The translations under genes and the position numbers were made by a program. From the NCBI RefSeq assembly GCF_000182925.2, contig NC_026507.1, positions 2,728,001 to 2,792,000 on the forward strand: a stretch of DNA of 64,000 nucleotides, read 5' to 3'. Shown here one piece after another: positions 48,183 through 59,158 of this stretch; the stretch's first letter is position 1, and every line of letters begins with the position of its first letter. The notes beneath the pieces are model-generated. The model was not told the DNA's origin. It worked only from the letters and a program-made list of their open reading frames with translations, and made no database searches. The stretch comes from Neurospora crassa OR74A. Lineage: Eukaryota; Ascomycota; Sordariomycetes; Sordariales; Sordariaceae.

Positions 48183-50357
48183 TTACTGCGACTTTGCCCA
48201 CAACGACTCAACGGTGAGGTCCAAAAGCTCTTCACAGAAGTCGTCAAGCTCGATGATCCTAAATCGAGAACCCCATCTGGAGGTGAACTCCGGGTCCCGC
48301 CAATCTTTCGCAATGTTGTTTTTCCAGCCGTAAAGCTCGATCTTCCAGCCACGAGCTAGTGCCCGCTCGGTGTTCTTCTTGAAACCGTCCGAATACTCGG
48401 CGCATGCAGCATCACCTGTAGCGAGAACCATGGTACCGGGGTTCGGAACGTCCAGAGCGCTCTGTAGAATCTTCAGGTGGAGTAGTTCATCAACGCACTG
48501 TTCACTGCGCGTTTCAGGGCCCTCTCCCGAACCTTCAGAGCGGCGACCATATTTCTTAGATTTCTTCAGATCTAGAGAAGACGGCTTCGTAACACGTGAG
48601 AGAATGCACATCTCGTAGTTGAGCTCCGCGGCTTCCGTCATGTAGTCTGGACGCCTGTAGCTGTGATTACTCACAGAACCTGCAACGACCCTCTTCTCAA
48701 CCTTTCGGCCACGAGTGAGGATGGTATCAAAGTTCTTGAACGAGAATGGCACCTTAAGCCGCTTCTGTGGCGAAAAGCCACGGCTCTTCTTCATGGTATC
48801 GTAGAAGCCAATGACGATGTTGGACAGATCGACAAAGATATGGACGGTCTTGGATCGGACTGCGTTTGTTCCAGACGCATGTTCCTTTTGGACCTCCTTA
48901 TCTTTGGCTCTCAGACCCAAGAGCTTGTCGAACAAAAGACGAGCCTTGTCTTCCTTGGTTGTCCAGTAAGCCGGATGAATGTCGACAGTGCCGAGGAGAG
49001 GATGTTTCACCTCGTAACAAGTGATGCCACTGTACGGCTGAGACTTGGCCACCTGGCACTGATTCTGTGGGCGTTGAGCTATGGTATCAACAGCTGCCTC
49101 AGCTGACCCCTTGGATTGTCTGATTGCGGTGCTCGGACTATCAGTGCGGTTATCTTCGAGCTTGGCAACGATGGGAGTGGAAGGCGACGCCCATGGAAAG
49201 GTGTAGTTGGCCGTCACGTGGCCATTACCTACAGGCCCATAATAGACGTTGTTCGCGTAGATGATTGAATAAGAGTTGGCAGGAGGTGCCAGGCTACCAG
49301 GACCAAACAAGGGCTGCGTTCCGCTGAAGGGCCCGTTGAAATTTACGTAAGTAAGTCCAGCCGTGTTTCCCATGCCTGGTAGAGGTGCAGACTTGGGTGT
49401 GTTGACCGCAGCCAGCGGGATGGGTGATGCAGTGTTCCCGCCGATATCCATAGCTTTGGTTTCAGATCTCGGCTGCGGTCTCTTCAAGATGGTTATTGCG
49501 GGTTTCGGAAGAAGCGTGGGTGAAGGGGTCGAGTGGGAGGATCGCGGGCTCCCTGATAGAAAAGAGCGGGCGGAGCGGGCGGAAGTGTCACTGCCATGTG
49601 TAGGGCTCGTCGTAGGAGTGGGAAATCCTTGGTCTTTGACAGTTGCTGTCGCTCGTGGATCGATCTTGAGATCCTTCTTGCGCGAATTCGTGCTCGCAGA
49701 AGCGTGGTTGGATTCCTTGATCGCCTGAATCATGGCAGCCTCAATCTCATCGGCACTCATCGGGCATCTCGCAGTTTTCTCAGACTGCTTGGTGGCCCTG
49801 GGAGATGGAGCGCTCCCACGCTGATCGGCCCGTTTTCGTTCCCTCCACTTCCGTTTGAGATCATGGCCGACTCTCTCAATGTAATCGTCAGCGGCTTGCT
49901 GGGCGTATGCGTCCGCAATCTTGACGTCGCAACCGGCACTTGAAGCCTTGTTACGGACAGCCCAATATCTGCGGGCGGCTTCGGGTTCAGAGTCATCCAC
50001 AAGCTTGTTCATTTCCTTCTGCATGCGTACGAGCTTGGCGTAGTTGGGGTGGGACATCATGGCCACTACTTCAGGATCGGCCGTCTTCTGGAAATCGTCC
50101 CAGTTGGTAGGCTCCAAAACCGTCGAGTAGGGAATAGCCTCGAGTTTGGCAGTCATGTCGGGCTGCTCGCAGATGCGGAACTCGCACTTGGTCTTGGAGA
50201 ACAAGGTTTCTTGATCGGCTAGCGAGAGTCGAGCGACGGGAACTGCGTGAGAAGAAATACGCTGAGTATATGATTCTCCCCATTTGCCAATCAGAGAAAA
50301 ATCAGACCCGAGCCGTCGGCCCTCAGGCTCATTGCGGCCAAAGAACGAAGTCGCCAT
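48183..50357 (-). CDS. NYN-domain (PIN-like) putative ribonuclease, 724 residues
   Basis: A single exon from ATG at 50357 to TAA at 48183. The C-terminal third has an NYN/PIN-like fold signature: HIFVDLSNIVIGFYD with the first acidic residue at Asp510, and LATGDAACAEYSDGF with Asp649, followed by a strand/helix pattern (GWKIELYGWKNN, FRIIELDDF). NYN proteins are metal-dependent RNases or RNA-binding relatives, so an RNA-processing role is inferred. Residues 1-160 are moderately conserved-looking and charged (EPTNWDDFQKTADPEVVAMM, with NKLVDDSEPEAARRYWAV further on); residues 165-430 are Ser/Pro/Thr-rich and probably disordered. A linker with HPLLGTVDIHPAYWTTKEDKAR precedes the catalytic part. 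The NYN core has a long internal insertion between its conserved acidic residues. No signal peptide. It is convergent with wc-1, 3.5 kb away. Exact substrate unknown. Confidence 0.85.
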   Translation of the reverse strand: MATSFFGRNEPEGRRLGSDFSLIGKWGESYTQRISSHAVPVARLSLADQETLFSKTKCEFRICEQPDMTAKLEAIPYSTVLEPTNWDDFQKTADPEVVAMMSHPNYAKLVRMQKEMNKLVDDSEPEAARRYWAVRNKASSAGCDVKIADAYAQQAADDYIERVGHDLKRKWRERKRADQRGSAPSPRATKQSEKTARCPMSADEIEAAMIQAIKESNHASASTNSRKKDLKIDPRATATVKDQGFPTPTTSPTHGSDTSARSARSFLSGSPRSSHSTPSPTLLPKPAITILKRPQPRSETKAMDIGGNTASPIPLAAVNTPKSAPLPGMGNTAGLTYVNFNGPFSGTQPLFGPGSLAPPANSYSIIYANNVYYGPVGNGHVTANYTFPWASPSTPIVAKLEDNRTDSPSTAIRQSKGSAEAAVDTIAQRPQNQCQVAKSQPYSGITCYEVKHPLLGTVDIHPAYWTTKEDKARLLFDKLLGLRAKDKEVQKEHASGTNAVRSKTVHIFVDLSNIVIGFYDTMKKSRGFSPQKRLKVPFSFKNFDTILTRGRKVEKRVVAGSVSNHSYRRPDYMTEAAELNYEMCILSRVTKPSSLDLKKSKKYGRRSEGSGEGPETRSEQCVDELLHLKILQSALDVPNPGTMVLATGDAACAEYSDGFKKNTERALARGWKIELYGWKNNIAKDWRDPEFTSRWGSRFRIIELDDFCEELLDLTVESLWAKSQ

Positions 50358-52534
50358 GATTGGCTGAGATCCAGTTGGGCTGATGTGGCGCGGTGAAACC
50401 CGAATTATTGTTGAAATACTGGAAGATAGGGTAAGGATAGCCTTTGGTGGACTGGTGACGCGAGCACATCCAAGGAGAAAACTAAATGATGAGGTCGAAT
50501 GGAGGGGCCAGATGACCCGGCTTCTTGTCGGGGGTTAACCGGCGAATTGGTGGACAACAAAGAAGACGAATCACGGGGGTCGGTCGGGTTCTCTTCTAGA
50601 GCAGAGAAGGGTGATCGAGGGTAGGAGAATGATGCTGAAGAACAAGAAGCATTGTAAAGACACCGCCCATGCTATCAGAAAAAGAGAGTGCGTGCGACCT
50701 AGGTGTCTACCTAATGAACACCAGAAATGCAGCGCATCAGAAACAAGGAGGAAAGCAGTCGGTGGTGAGGCGGGAAGTCTGTATTTGTATAGTTGTGAGT
50801 CCCAGACTTGGATTCCAAAAGAGTCGACGTGCGCGCGACTGGAAAAGGTGAGATGAAGTTGAGAAAGGACGACGACAGGAAGGCGAGAGCGGCTGCAGTG
50901 GTGGGCGCGGGCGCAGGCTCGATTGACGGTACGTAACGCAAGATGGGAAAGACACCAGAGGCAAGCCGCGGCGTGCGTGGCGTAAGGTAGCGTGCGTGAG
51001 TGAGTGACAAAAGGACGGATGCTTGCTTGCAGTGCTTGACTTGCTTGCCGGATATCTGAGATTGTATGAGTTCAGAGTTCACCAGAATTCAATGGGGGGG
51101 TTTTTTTCAGGAAGACTGACTCGGCTGAAGACTCGTTCTCCAGATATCCCGGGGCGGCAAAGATGGTGCAGTGAGGAGGGGAATGGAAGAGGGGGGGGGG
51201 GCAAATTATCGGTGGTGACTCTTGAGTTAAGGTGCCGTCGGTGATACAGTGGCAGTGAATGAGTGGGTGGACCCCGCCCCAAGCCCCCAACAGCAAGAGG
51301 CCCAGCCGGCCGGGGATCGGGCCAGACGGAAGCTGGCTCCGGCACCAGCTGGCAGACGTGTGAGCTGTTGGCTGTTTGCTTGCAAAGCGGACCGTCGAGG
51401 TTGATGACAAGAGTGTCTGGCCAACTGATTGGAAGATGGTTCTCTCGATCCATTGCACCCTTTTCAAGGTGCTCAAGCCCAAGCTCGCTGCAGGCCGCAG
51501 AGCCTCAAAAGCCCCTGTAGTGTAGACTGGACACTCGCACGTTGATACCTCTAGGTATACACGCAGCAGAAGTGTACCGCATCCAAAGGCTGAACATGGC
51601 CGTCCTTCTCCGTCCAAGTGTCATGATTCTGTGATAATCCCGTGTGAACCCAGATCTGCTTGCCAAGGGACCCTTTGCCCCTCTGAAGAATTCAACTTCA
51701 TTATGGCCTCCCGCGGAGTCGGCAGAAGGGGTCCATTGCGCTATAGATCGCTGTCTAGCCTAGGCTGTCTCACAAGCTACCCTGTCACAAGCATACATAG
51801 CACAGTACACAGTAAGATTGCGCCGATGATACTGGGCATGGCTGAATCAGATCGCTGCGACTGGATACATACATACGAAGAGTGCTGAGTACACTATACT
51901 ACCGTAACCCATCTGTAATGAAGCTGTCAAGGTTTATCCGTTATCGGGCCCGTTTAATGTGATTCACGACGCTTTTTGGTTTGCTGCTGCTTGGATTGAT
52001 TTATCGTTAGCAGCTTGATCAAGGTTCGAAAGGGCCCCGCTGTATCCTGATTACCTACCTATGCTGCCTTGTTAAACGTTGGAGACAATGCACTAACTCA
52101 GCAAGCATCAACATCCTCATTGATCCAGGGGGGAATACCTATGCTTTTTGGTGATACTCTATAGTGAAAAACTTTTGAAGCCGACAAAACTCCGCCAGCT
52201 AGTTTGGAAATTGTAATTAACGATGTACTCCCAAGCATATTCACCAGTTTTAACCAGACAACTCCCTCTGCCAAACATCCGAGTTCCGTATATTCCTTTT
52301 GATTCCCAACAGTTAACAACATGCAGAATCGAGGCTAAAAATGAAACCATGTGATGGCCGAGATATCGTCTACTGAGTAGTACTGACAAAAGAGACTTCA
52401 GGGCTAACCCAAGTAGACGGCGCCGTCCCAACCAGAAACCCCATCCATCATAAACGCTTCCAGTACGGCAAACCTACTCCGTTCCTTTGCTACAAGTGAC
52501 CTCAACCTCAACTTGGCTTGGGATCCGAATGTTT
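50358..52534. other. Intergenic, 2.2 kb
   Basis: Promoter of the NYN gene and 3' region of the RSC1/2-like gene. A G11 tract lies at 51191-51201. The 181-codon minus ORF (51072-51617) overlaps other ORFs and has no family resemblance. No RNA gene was seen. Confidence 0.5.
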
Positions 52535-53946
52535 TTAAGCCTTCAACCCCGTTGCCTTGACGCTCGTCAAACCCTTTGCATCGGCCAGAAAAGCCTCCTC
52601 CATCTGTTTCCTTTCCTCCTCCGTGACCAAGCCCTTCTTGATCTGATCCTCAAGCCACCACCTTAAACTCTTCTTCCTAATCTCCGCCTCCGTTAGCCCC
52701 TTGTTCTCCTCCTTACTCTGCCTCATCATCTCTTCCCACCCCTCCCTGCCCCCTAGCAATTCCTCCAAATGCTTCGTCCCCTTCTGCATCTGCTCGCACC
52801 ACTGGAGGATGCCCTCCTCCAGCAGACTCAGTGCCTTTTTGTGCTCATCCCCTTCGCCATTCGCCTTGGCCTCGGCTGTTTTGGCAGCTTTGCGCTTGTT
52901 TGCCTCTTCCTGCAGCGCCTCATCCCGTTCCTTCCTCTTGCGCCTCCGCTCCTCCTTGAGAGCTTTGATGCTCTCCCAGTGAACACTGTGACCCAACCCA
53001 GCGTACTGCTCCGCCACGCCACCATTGCGAACAGAAGCCCGGTTAAGGGGCGGCGCGGTGAAAAAGAGGACACGTCCTTGGTCGTCCGTCTGAAACTGCT
53101 TCTTCACCTCCTCCGGGATCTCACTGTCGATGTTCTCGGCAAGGGTGTAGACCTCGGGGGCACGCGGCGCGTTGTACGCATTACCAGCGGCCGAACCTGG
53201 GGCGAGCTGCTGTGGCATGGTTGGTGGGTGCTGCTGCATGGGAGTTCCCATCGGAGGTGGCTGGTGGTGCCTGTTGGGCGTGGGGAAATTGGGCGCTATT
53301 GGCGACGGCTGCGGATGAGAATGGGAGTGATGCGCTACCGGCAAGCCTATGGGTACACCAGGGTGGTGCGGTAGACCGACTCCAAAGGGCTGTTGTTGTT
53401 GTGGTGGTGGTGGTGGTGGCGGGTGCGCGTGCACCGGCCTGGAATGTGGGTGATGGGGGTCGTACTGGGGCCCGGGAGGCGGCGCCGGAGCGAGCTGGCT
53501 TTGTGTGGTCGGGGGGCCGTGGTGAATGTATTGAATTTGCTGGTAGGGCTGGTGAAGTTGTTGTTGTTGTTGTTGTTGAAGTTGTTGTTGCTGCGGCGGC
53601 GGCGGCGGCGGCTGGTGTGGAGGCTGAGGAATTGGGACGTGTTGTGGCCCGGGACCGTGGTACGGAGGAGGTTGTTGGTGCGAGTAAGAAGGAGGCTGCT
53701 GGTGTGGGTAATAATGGGGGCTTGGCTGCATCGGGGGCATCCCGGGATGATGGGGCTGCACGTGCATGGGCATGCCGGGCATTGGCTGGTGCTGGTGCTG
53801 GGGTCCTAGTGGCTGCTGATGGAGACCCTGATGGGGATGTGGTTGCAGCTGCGGTTGATACTGATGGATCGGCGGCGGCGGGTGCGACTGCGGATGACCG
53901 TGAATCTGGACGATGTGAGGAGCGATGCCGTGACCCTGGGGTGGCG

Positions 53947-53986
<40 letters not shown>

Positions 53987-56900
53987 TTGCCGTGGTGCAA
54001 AATGCTGCACGTAATGTTGACCTCCAAACGCGACGTGTCCACCAGGTCCAGGCGCGGGAGCGACAGACGGATGGAATGTTGGTGTTCCTGGAACACCACC
54101 AGAGAAGGACTGACGGTGCGATGATCCGGAGCCAGGGCCAGGACCAATAGCCAGCGGCACAGGCGCGATGAATGTTGGGTGAGCTTCTGGCGGAGGCGAC
54201 TCCTTGTTCGAGAGATCTGTCGTCAGCTTACTACTTCACACGCTTCCTTTCCAACGCTTTCTTACTAGTCTGTCCCACAGTGGAGGTAGAGGAGGAGCAG
54301 GGAGGTGTGACAAGCTTTTGTCTAGTGCAAAGAAGGTTTGACGGAAGCGCGCAGGGAAACTTCGTTGTGTGTGCCGAGGATCGATGGCGCGGCAAGAGGC
54401 AATGGGAACGAGAAAAAATTGACAAGGATGAGTGAAAGAGAACTGAAAGAGGGTAACCCAGTTCAAGGGATAGTAGAGGAAGTGGCAGGAGGGGAGAAAA
54501 CTGAGACAAACACATGTTGAAAGAGGGAGAGTAAAAAAAAAAGAAGAAAAGAAAAAGAAAAAAAAAAAAACCAATACAAGGGAGGCACTGACAGGTTGAC
54601 TCTGGCACTAGCCTCGGTCTCGAACGGAAACGAAACGAGGGATGACCCGGACGTGGGAGAGCGGGATGGGTCGAGTCATGAAGAGTGAGGCTGCGAACGA
54701 GGAGTGAAATCAAACATAAAGGACGGAATGACAGAACCAGGAAGAAGCACTGAGGAACAGGTGAATGGGATGGATGAATGTGGGGTTGGGAAAATTCTCA
54801 AAAGCACGCATTGAGAGCCACTTTGTTTGCTCTCCTGCTCCTCTCTGGAGGGAGCGGCTCCTATGGGCCTGGCAACCACCTCGCAACAGAAAACAATTCA
54901 GAGAATGACGCTCAAAGAAACCAGCTTCGCTTACATTGGGCTCACGAGGGCGACGATGGACCGCCCCAATGAGGGGAGGCGCATTCGGGCTTCTCCACGT
55001 CGGTTTCGGCAAGTCGTCCGTCTCTTTGGCGTCGGCTTGCAGCAGATGCTTGATGGGACTGGGGATCTTCCTCATGGTGCGCGGCACAGGCCAGAGATCC
55101 ATCTCATAGTCCTGGTCGCGAACCTCTTCGGGCAGACAGCTGGACCACGTCTTGACCTTGTTGAACTTGCATTTCTCTTCGTTGTACCGCGCCTCGCAGA
55201 CATACACCATCTTGTTATAGGGCAATCCGCGAGGGCGGCCCTTGGGGTAGCGGGTAATGAACATGACGAAGCATCGGTCCTCGATTTCTTCGATCCGGTG
55301 GTCGCGATACTGGCCTGTCTTGACCACCTCGTTCTCGTAAAAGAACTTGTCATAGCGATGGACCGTCTGTTCTGGGCGATAGAACCAGCAGGCGTTCACC
55401 CACTTCTGGCCAGACTTGTCCGACCACATGCGGTAGATCTGCGCGACTATGGGCTTGGAAAGATCGTTGGGGTTACGGATGTGAACCCAATCACCTATAG
55501 TCATAGTCAGTCATCTGAACTCAAGATGGTTGGCGCTGGCGCTGGCGCTTTTCCTTGGGGCCCGGATGCATGAACACATACCCACTCGCCACAGCTCGCC
55601 TCCGTGCTCAATGCTGTCCAAGGGCAGCTTTCCATCTGCGTCGCGAAAGTCATCGTCGGGCTTGGCCTTTTCCTGCTCCGTGAGGGCGCGCGCCTCTTTT
55701 TGTAGTTCAACCGCATCTTCATACTCTTCACTCCCCTGTTCGTGGAAGAGCTTGGCATTCTCAAACATGAGTTCCAGGTCCTGGAGGACTTGGTCGAGAT
55801 ATTGGTACTTTTTACGCTTGTGCTTCCTGATGATCATATCCAACGCAATTGGGTTGCGCACGGCGGCGTAGTAACCCGGGCTTTCTGACTTGTCAGGGAG
55901 CCTCTGAAAGTGATTGATGCGCACATGGCCATTTTCGTTTTTGAATTTCCGCAGCCCCTTGAGTAGGGCCTGTATCCTGGCCTCTTGCGGCGTGAGGACC
56001 TTGAGGGGTCTCGTGTGCTTCTTTTGGGCCTCATCATCGTCGTCATCTTGTTTCCTTCTTCGAGACCGGCCACCGCGTCTCCGTCCACGCCGGCGCCGCC
56101 CATCCGAGTCGACAGCATCCGAGTCATCCGATTCTGATTCTTCCTCCTCCTCTTCCTCCTCTTCCTCATCCTCTTCCTCTTCGGGGGTTGGCGAATCTTC
56201 AAACTCGGGTAACGGACCGTAGTCGGGGATCTCGGCGTCTTTTTCGGTAATGTCCCCCTTCCGGACGAGTTCGGCAAGCTTTCCTTTGAAAACCTCGAGC
56301 AACCGACCGGCGTCGGAGAAGATGGGGGCGGAGGGTCTATTGTAAACTTGTGCGTTGTGGCATATGCGCGTCACGTCTTGAACGAATTCGTTGAAGCTTG
56401 TGTAGCTCTTTTTGCCCAGCTTACCCTGCAGTGTTGCGAAGAAACATGGTCAGCTCTGGCTTCATGAGTGCAGGGCAGCGAAACATGTCAACCTACCCTG
56501 ATGGTGCTGAAGGCCATGGGGGTCTTGATAACCTCAAAGTAATCGGGAAGACTCCGCTTGTTGACTAACCTCTGGAAGCCAGAGGCAATCTCGTAGTCCC
56601 TACAGACAAGATGGTTAGCGTGCCGATAGGTTCGCGAGGCACAGCATGAGTACCTGAGCGCAGCAGGGGGCAGAGGGTGACTGACTCTCCATCCACCTTG
56701 ATGGTGTACCGACACAGGTACTCGGACGTGTCTCTGATTAGCTGTAAGAGATCCTTGGCAGAATCACTCTCTTCTTCGTCTTCTTCGTCCTGATCGTGGT
56801 CCTCGTCCTCGTCGTCTTCTCGGTCATCGGCCATGTCCGCATCTTGGTCTTTGTCGGTGGGTTTGCGCGGCTCGTCGTCTTTGGCATCGGCATCCTCCAT

Positions 56901-57131
56901 GTCTACATCGTCATCGACGTCGCCCTTGGCCTCGATGGACTCGCGTACCTCGATCGCGTCACGGGCCGGGGCAGCAGCCATAATATTGCTATTGGTGTTG
57001 CTGGACTGTCGTCGCGTGGTTCTGGGGGTGGTTCTGGCGGCTGTCCTGGTCGGGGCAGCAGCTGAAGAAGTGGTGTTCCTCTTGGCGGGGGAGGAGTCGC
57101 CTCTGCTGGGGCGCTCGCGCAAAGTGGGCAT
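52535..57131 (-). CDS. RSC1/RSC2-type chromatin-remodelling subunit (two bromodomains + BAH)
   Basis: Predicted subunit of the RSC-type SWI/SNF remodeller, binding acetylated histones. Five exons (57131-56686, 56599-56497, 56425-55582, 55494-54946, 54216-52535) give 3624 nt, 1207 residues in consistent phase. In order: acidic N-terminus; bromodomain 1 about 125-245 (LLQLIRDTSEYLCRYTIK, NKRSLPDYFEVIKTPMAFST); acidic E/D run and basic RRGRRRGGRSRRRK; bromodomain 2 about 335-435 (PGYYAAVRNPIALDMI); BAH about 466-600 (GDWVHIRNPNDLSKPIVAQI, CWFYRPEQTVHRYDKFFYEN); long Pro/Gln/His-rich part with polyQ; then EVYTLAENIDSEIPEEVKKQ with GRVLFFTAPPL near 1030 and a coiled charged tail, all as I recall for fungal RSC1/2 homologues. 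Fusion of the last exon depends on a 729-nt intron (54217-54945) using GTGAGC and ACAG sites. If that is wrong, 52535-54160 would be a separate gene. The exon 1 donor is GTCAGT, slightly unusual. Confidence 0.85.
53947..53990 (-). repeat. CAG/CAA tract encoding polyQ in the RSC1/2-like protein
   Basis: On plus it reads as CTG/TTG repeats; on the coding strand it gives a run of about 14-15 Gln in the Pro/Gln-rich C-terminal exon. Confidence 0.9.
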
Positions 57132-57311
57132 CGCGGCTACGCAAGCTAGTGTAGGTACGCAAGCTACGGGGATGTGGTAACGGGAGGGCAGATTGTAGTG
57201 TAGAGAGCTGGGACGGTAGCGCAAGGGTGGACTCCTAGACTCCTCTCCCCGGTCGGTTTGTCTGTGTTTCTCCAAGGTGTTTCCGTCCGCCAGACAAACC
57301 AAACACGCAGC

Positions 57312-57313
<2 letters not shown>

Positions 57314-57349
<36 letters not shown>
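57314..57349 (+). repeat. CAG12 microsatellite, non-coding
   Basis: Twelve perfect CAG units about 180 bp upstream of the RSC1/2-like start, probably in its promoter or 5' UTR (CTG on the transcribed-gene sense strand). An AGT/AGC-rich tract follows at 57457-57513. Confidence 0.93.
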
Positions 57350-57350
<1 letters not shown>

Positions 57351-57664
57351 TGCTCTCCCTCACACATACACGGTTCTCCACGCGCAGTCCAGAACACAGA
57401 CACAGACACAGGTTCAGACGCCCGCTGCTGGAGCCAAGCCACACCCTATGTCTAAGGTAGCAGTAGTAGTGGTAGTAGCAGTAGTAGTAGCAGTAGTAGT
57501 AGAAGTAGTAGTTGGTTGGCGTGTTGGCTCTGTTGTTCTTGTTGGTGGGTGTTGATTGGGGTACCGTTGCCGGGGCCGCGAGTCAGTCTGTGTGCGTCGA
57601 TGGCAGAAACCAAGAGGACGACGATCTCCTAAAAGATGCCCACCAAGGATACCTCGTGTAGAAA

Positions 57665-57685
57665 GTAGTGTAGTGTAGTGTAGTG
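57665..57685 (+). repeat. GTAGT pentamer microsatellite
   Basis: Four copies of the AGTGT/GTAGT unit; third occurrence of this pentamer in the window. Confidence 0.8.
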
Positions 57686-59158
57686 ATGGCTAGCTCTTCC
57701 TGGGGAAACACGCGAAACCAAGACGAGGGTCCAATTGGTGTCGATTGCGGCATTGACAGTGACTGGCTGGTTGGGTCGCTTGTCCGTCGCCTCCAGCACT
57801 TCAGTTCCCTTGGGAGTCCACCTTAACCGCACCTTAACGTCTTAAACGTGCTATTAGACGCGCCAAACCCTCGTTAGTTGCTTAGGTAGGTTGACAGTAA
57901 CGGGTTCAGTTGATCGCCTGCCACGAATGCATGACCCCTGACCATCTGTTATGTACTTAGCTAAGGTTCCATGCTGTGTGGGCTGGACCGTGCGTGATTG
58001 CCCGGAAAGGCCGATCCACTGCGGCCCCGAGCCCCGCGACGGGCGGGGAGGAGGGGGTGAGCCCCGGTGGGCAGAGCAGCTGCTTAGCGCCTTGCTCAAC
58101 GCTTGGGCGGGGCTTAAATGCTTGGACTGCCTGTTACATTACATTACATATATCGATCTTATAAGACCGGGACTCTATACGTAGGGCTCCTCTGTCTCTG
58201 AGGACTTTACTGCATACAAGTAGGGGTAACTAGAGGTATAGGTACTACCTCTACGTACGTGTGTCATCCGTTGTACACTTCAGATCGTGTCGACGCAACA
58301 TCCACATGGCAGTCCGAAAAAGAGGAACCGGACCGCGTGGTGTTTCTGCTGTGCCATACAGCTCAGGTCAAAGTGTCACGTACCTCTAGTGTACGGGCAT
58401 GGGCGCTAATCATGTCGCCAACCCACAGTGACGTTTCACGCCCCGTTCGTTGTGGGAATTCCCCCCATCAGCTTGAACGGTTCCCGCATTGTACCTCTCC
58501 CCCCTTATTGATACACTACTAGTACCGTAAGCTGTAAGAATGACACCTCATCAGCAACATCAATCTTGTCACCTGGACTCCTTGTCTTTCAAACTGTTGG
58601 ACGAACCAACCAGGGCAGTTTGAGGTTGCAGCTTGCTCTCGTCCCATCTGGGTTGACATCGTGACATACTTCGATCTGGCCGCGCTTGCATGAACTGTTC
58701 CGCTTGTGTGTACCTTGACCCCTGGTTTGTCCACCTCCTCCACTTGACTACTAAAAGACCCATAACCTTTCTCTTGGAAAGGTACACCTTGAGTCTTGGG
58801 AAACCGTAGTTACAAGGAAGAGCTTACCATCCATCCTAACTTGCGCAGACAGAGCACCACACCGCCGGTACAGCCCTCCTTCCGTTCACATCGGCGCATA
58901 GAGGTACCATATCACTATCCGAACCAGGACAGGAACCTGACGGAAGCTCTTATATACCCACCAAATGGTCTCTGCACTTGCGTCGACCTCTTTGGCCAGC
59001 TTTGAATATAACTCTCGACTTTCACCCAAACCTAGATAAATTATCCACCATATCCAATCTCACGGCGGATCTCTATCCAGGACATCGACCGTATCACCTA
59101 TCCTCAAAGTATACTGTTGTCAACACTAGCACACCATCACCAACGCCAAGTGAGACCA

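Larger units (their letters stand above)
57132..59158. other. Divergent promoter region, 2.0 kb
   Basis: Between the RSC1/2-like gene (minus) and OTU1 (plus). It contains CAG12 (57314-57349), an AGT/AGC-rich stretch (57457-57513) and a GTAGT pentamer tract (57665-57685). No further gene recognised. Confidence 0.55.

Noticed and set aside
51072-51617. 181-codon minus ORF in the NYN upstream region
   Set aside because: Several mutually overlapping frames of similar length are open here; no recognisable domain.
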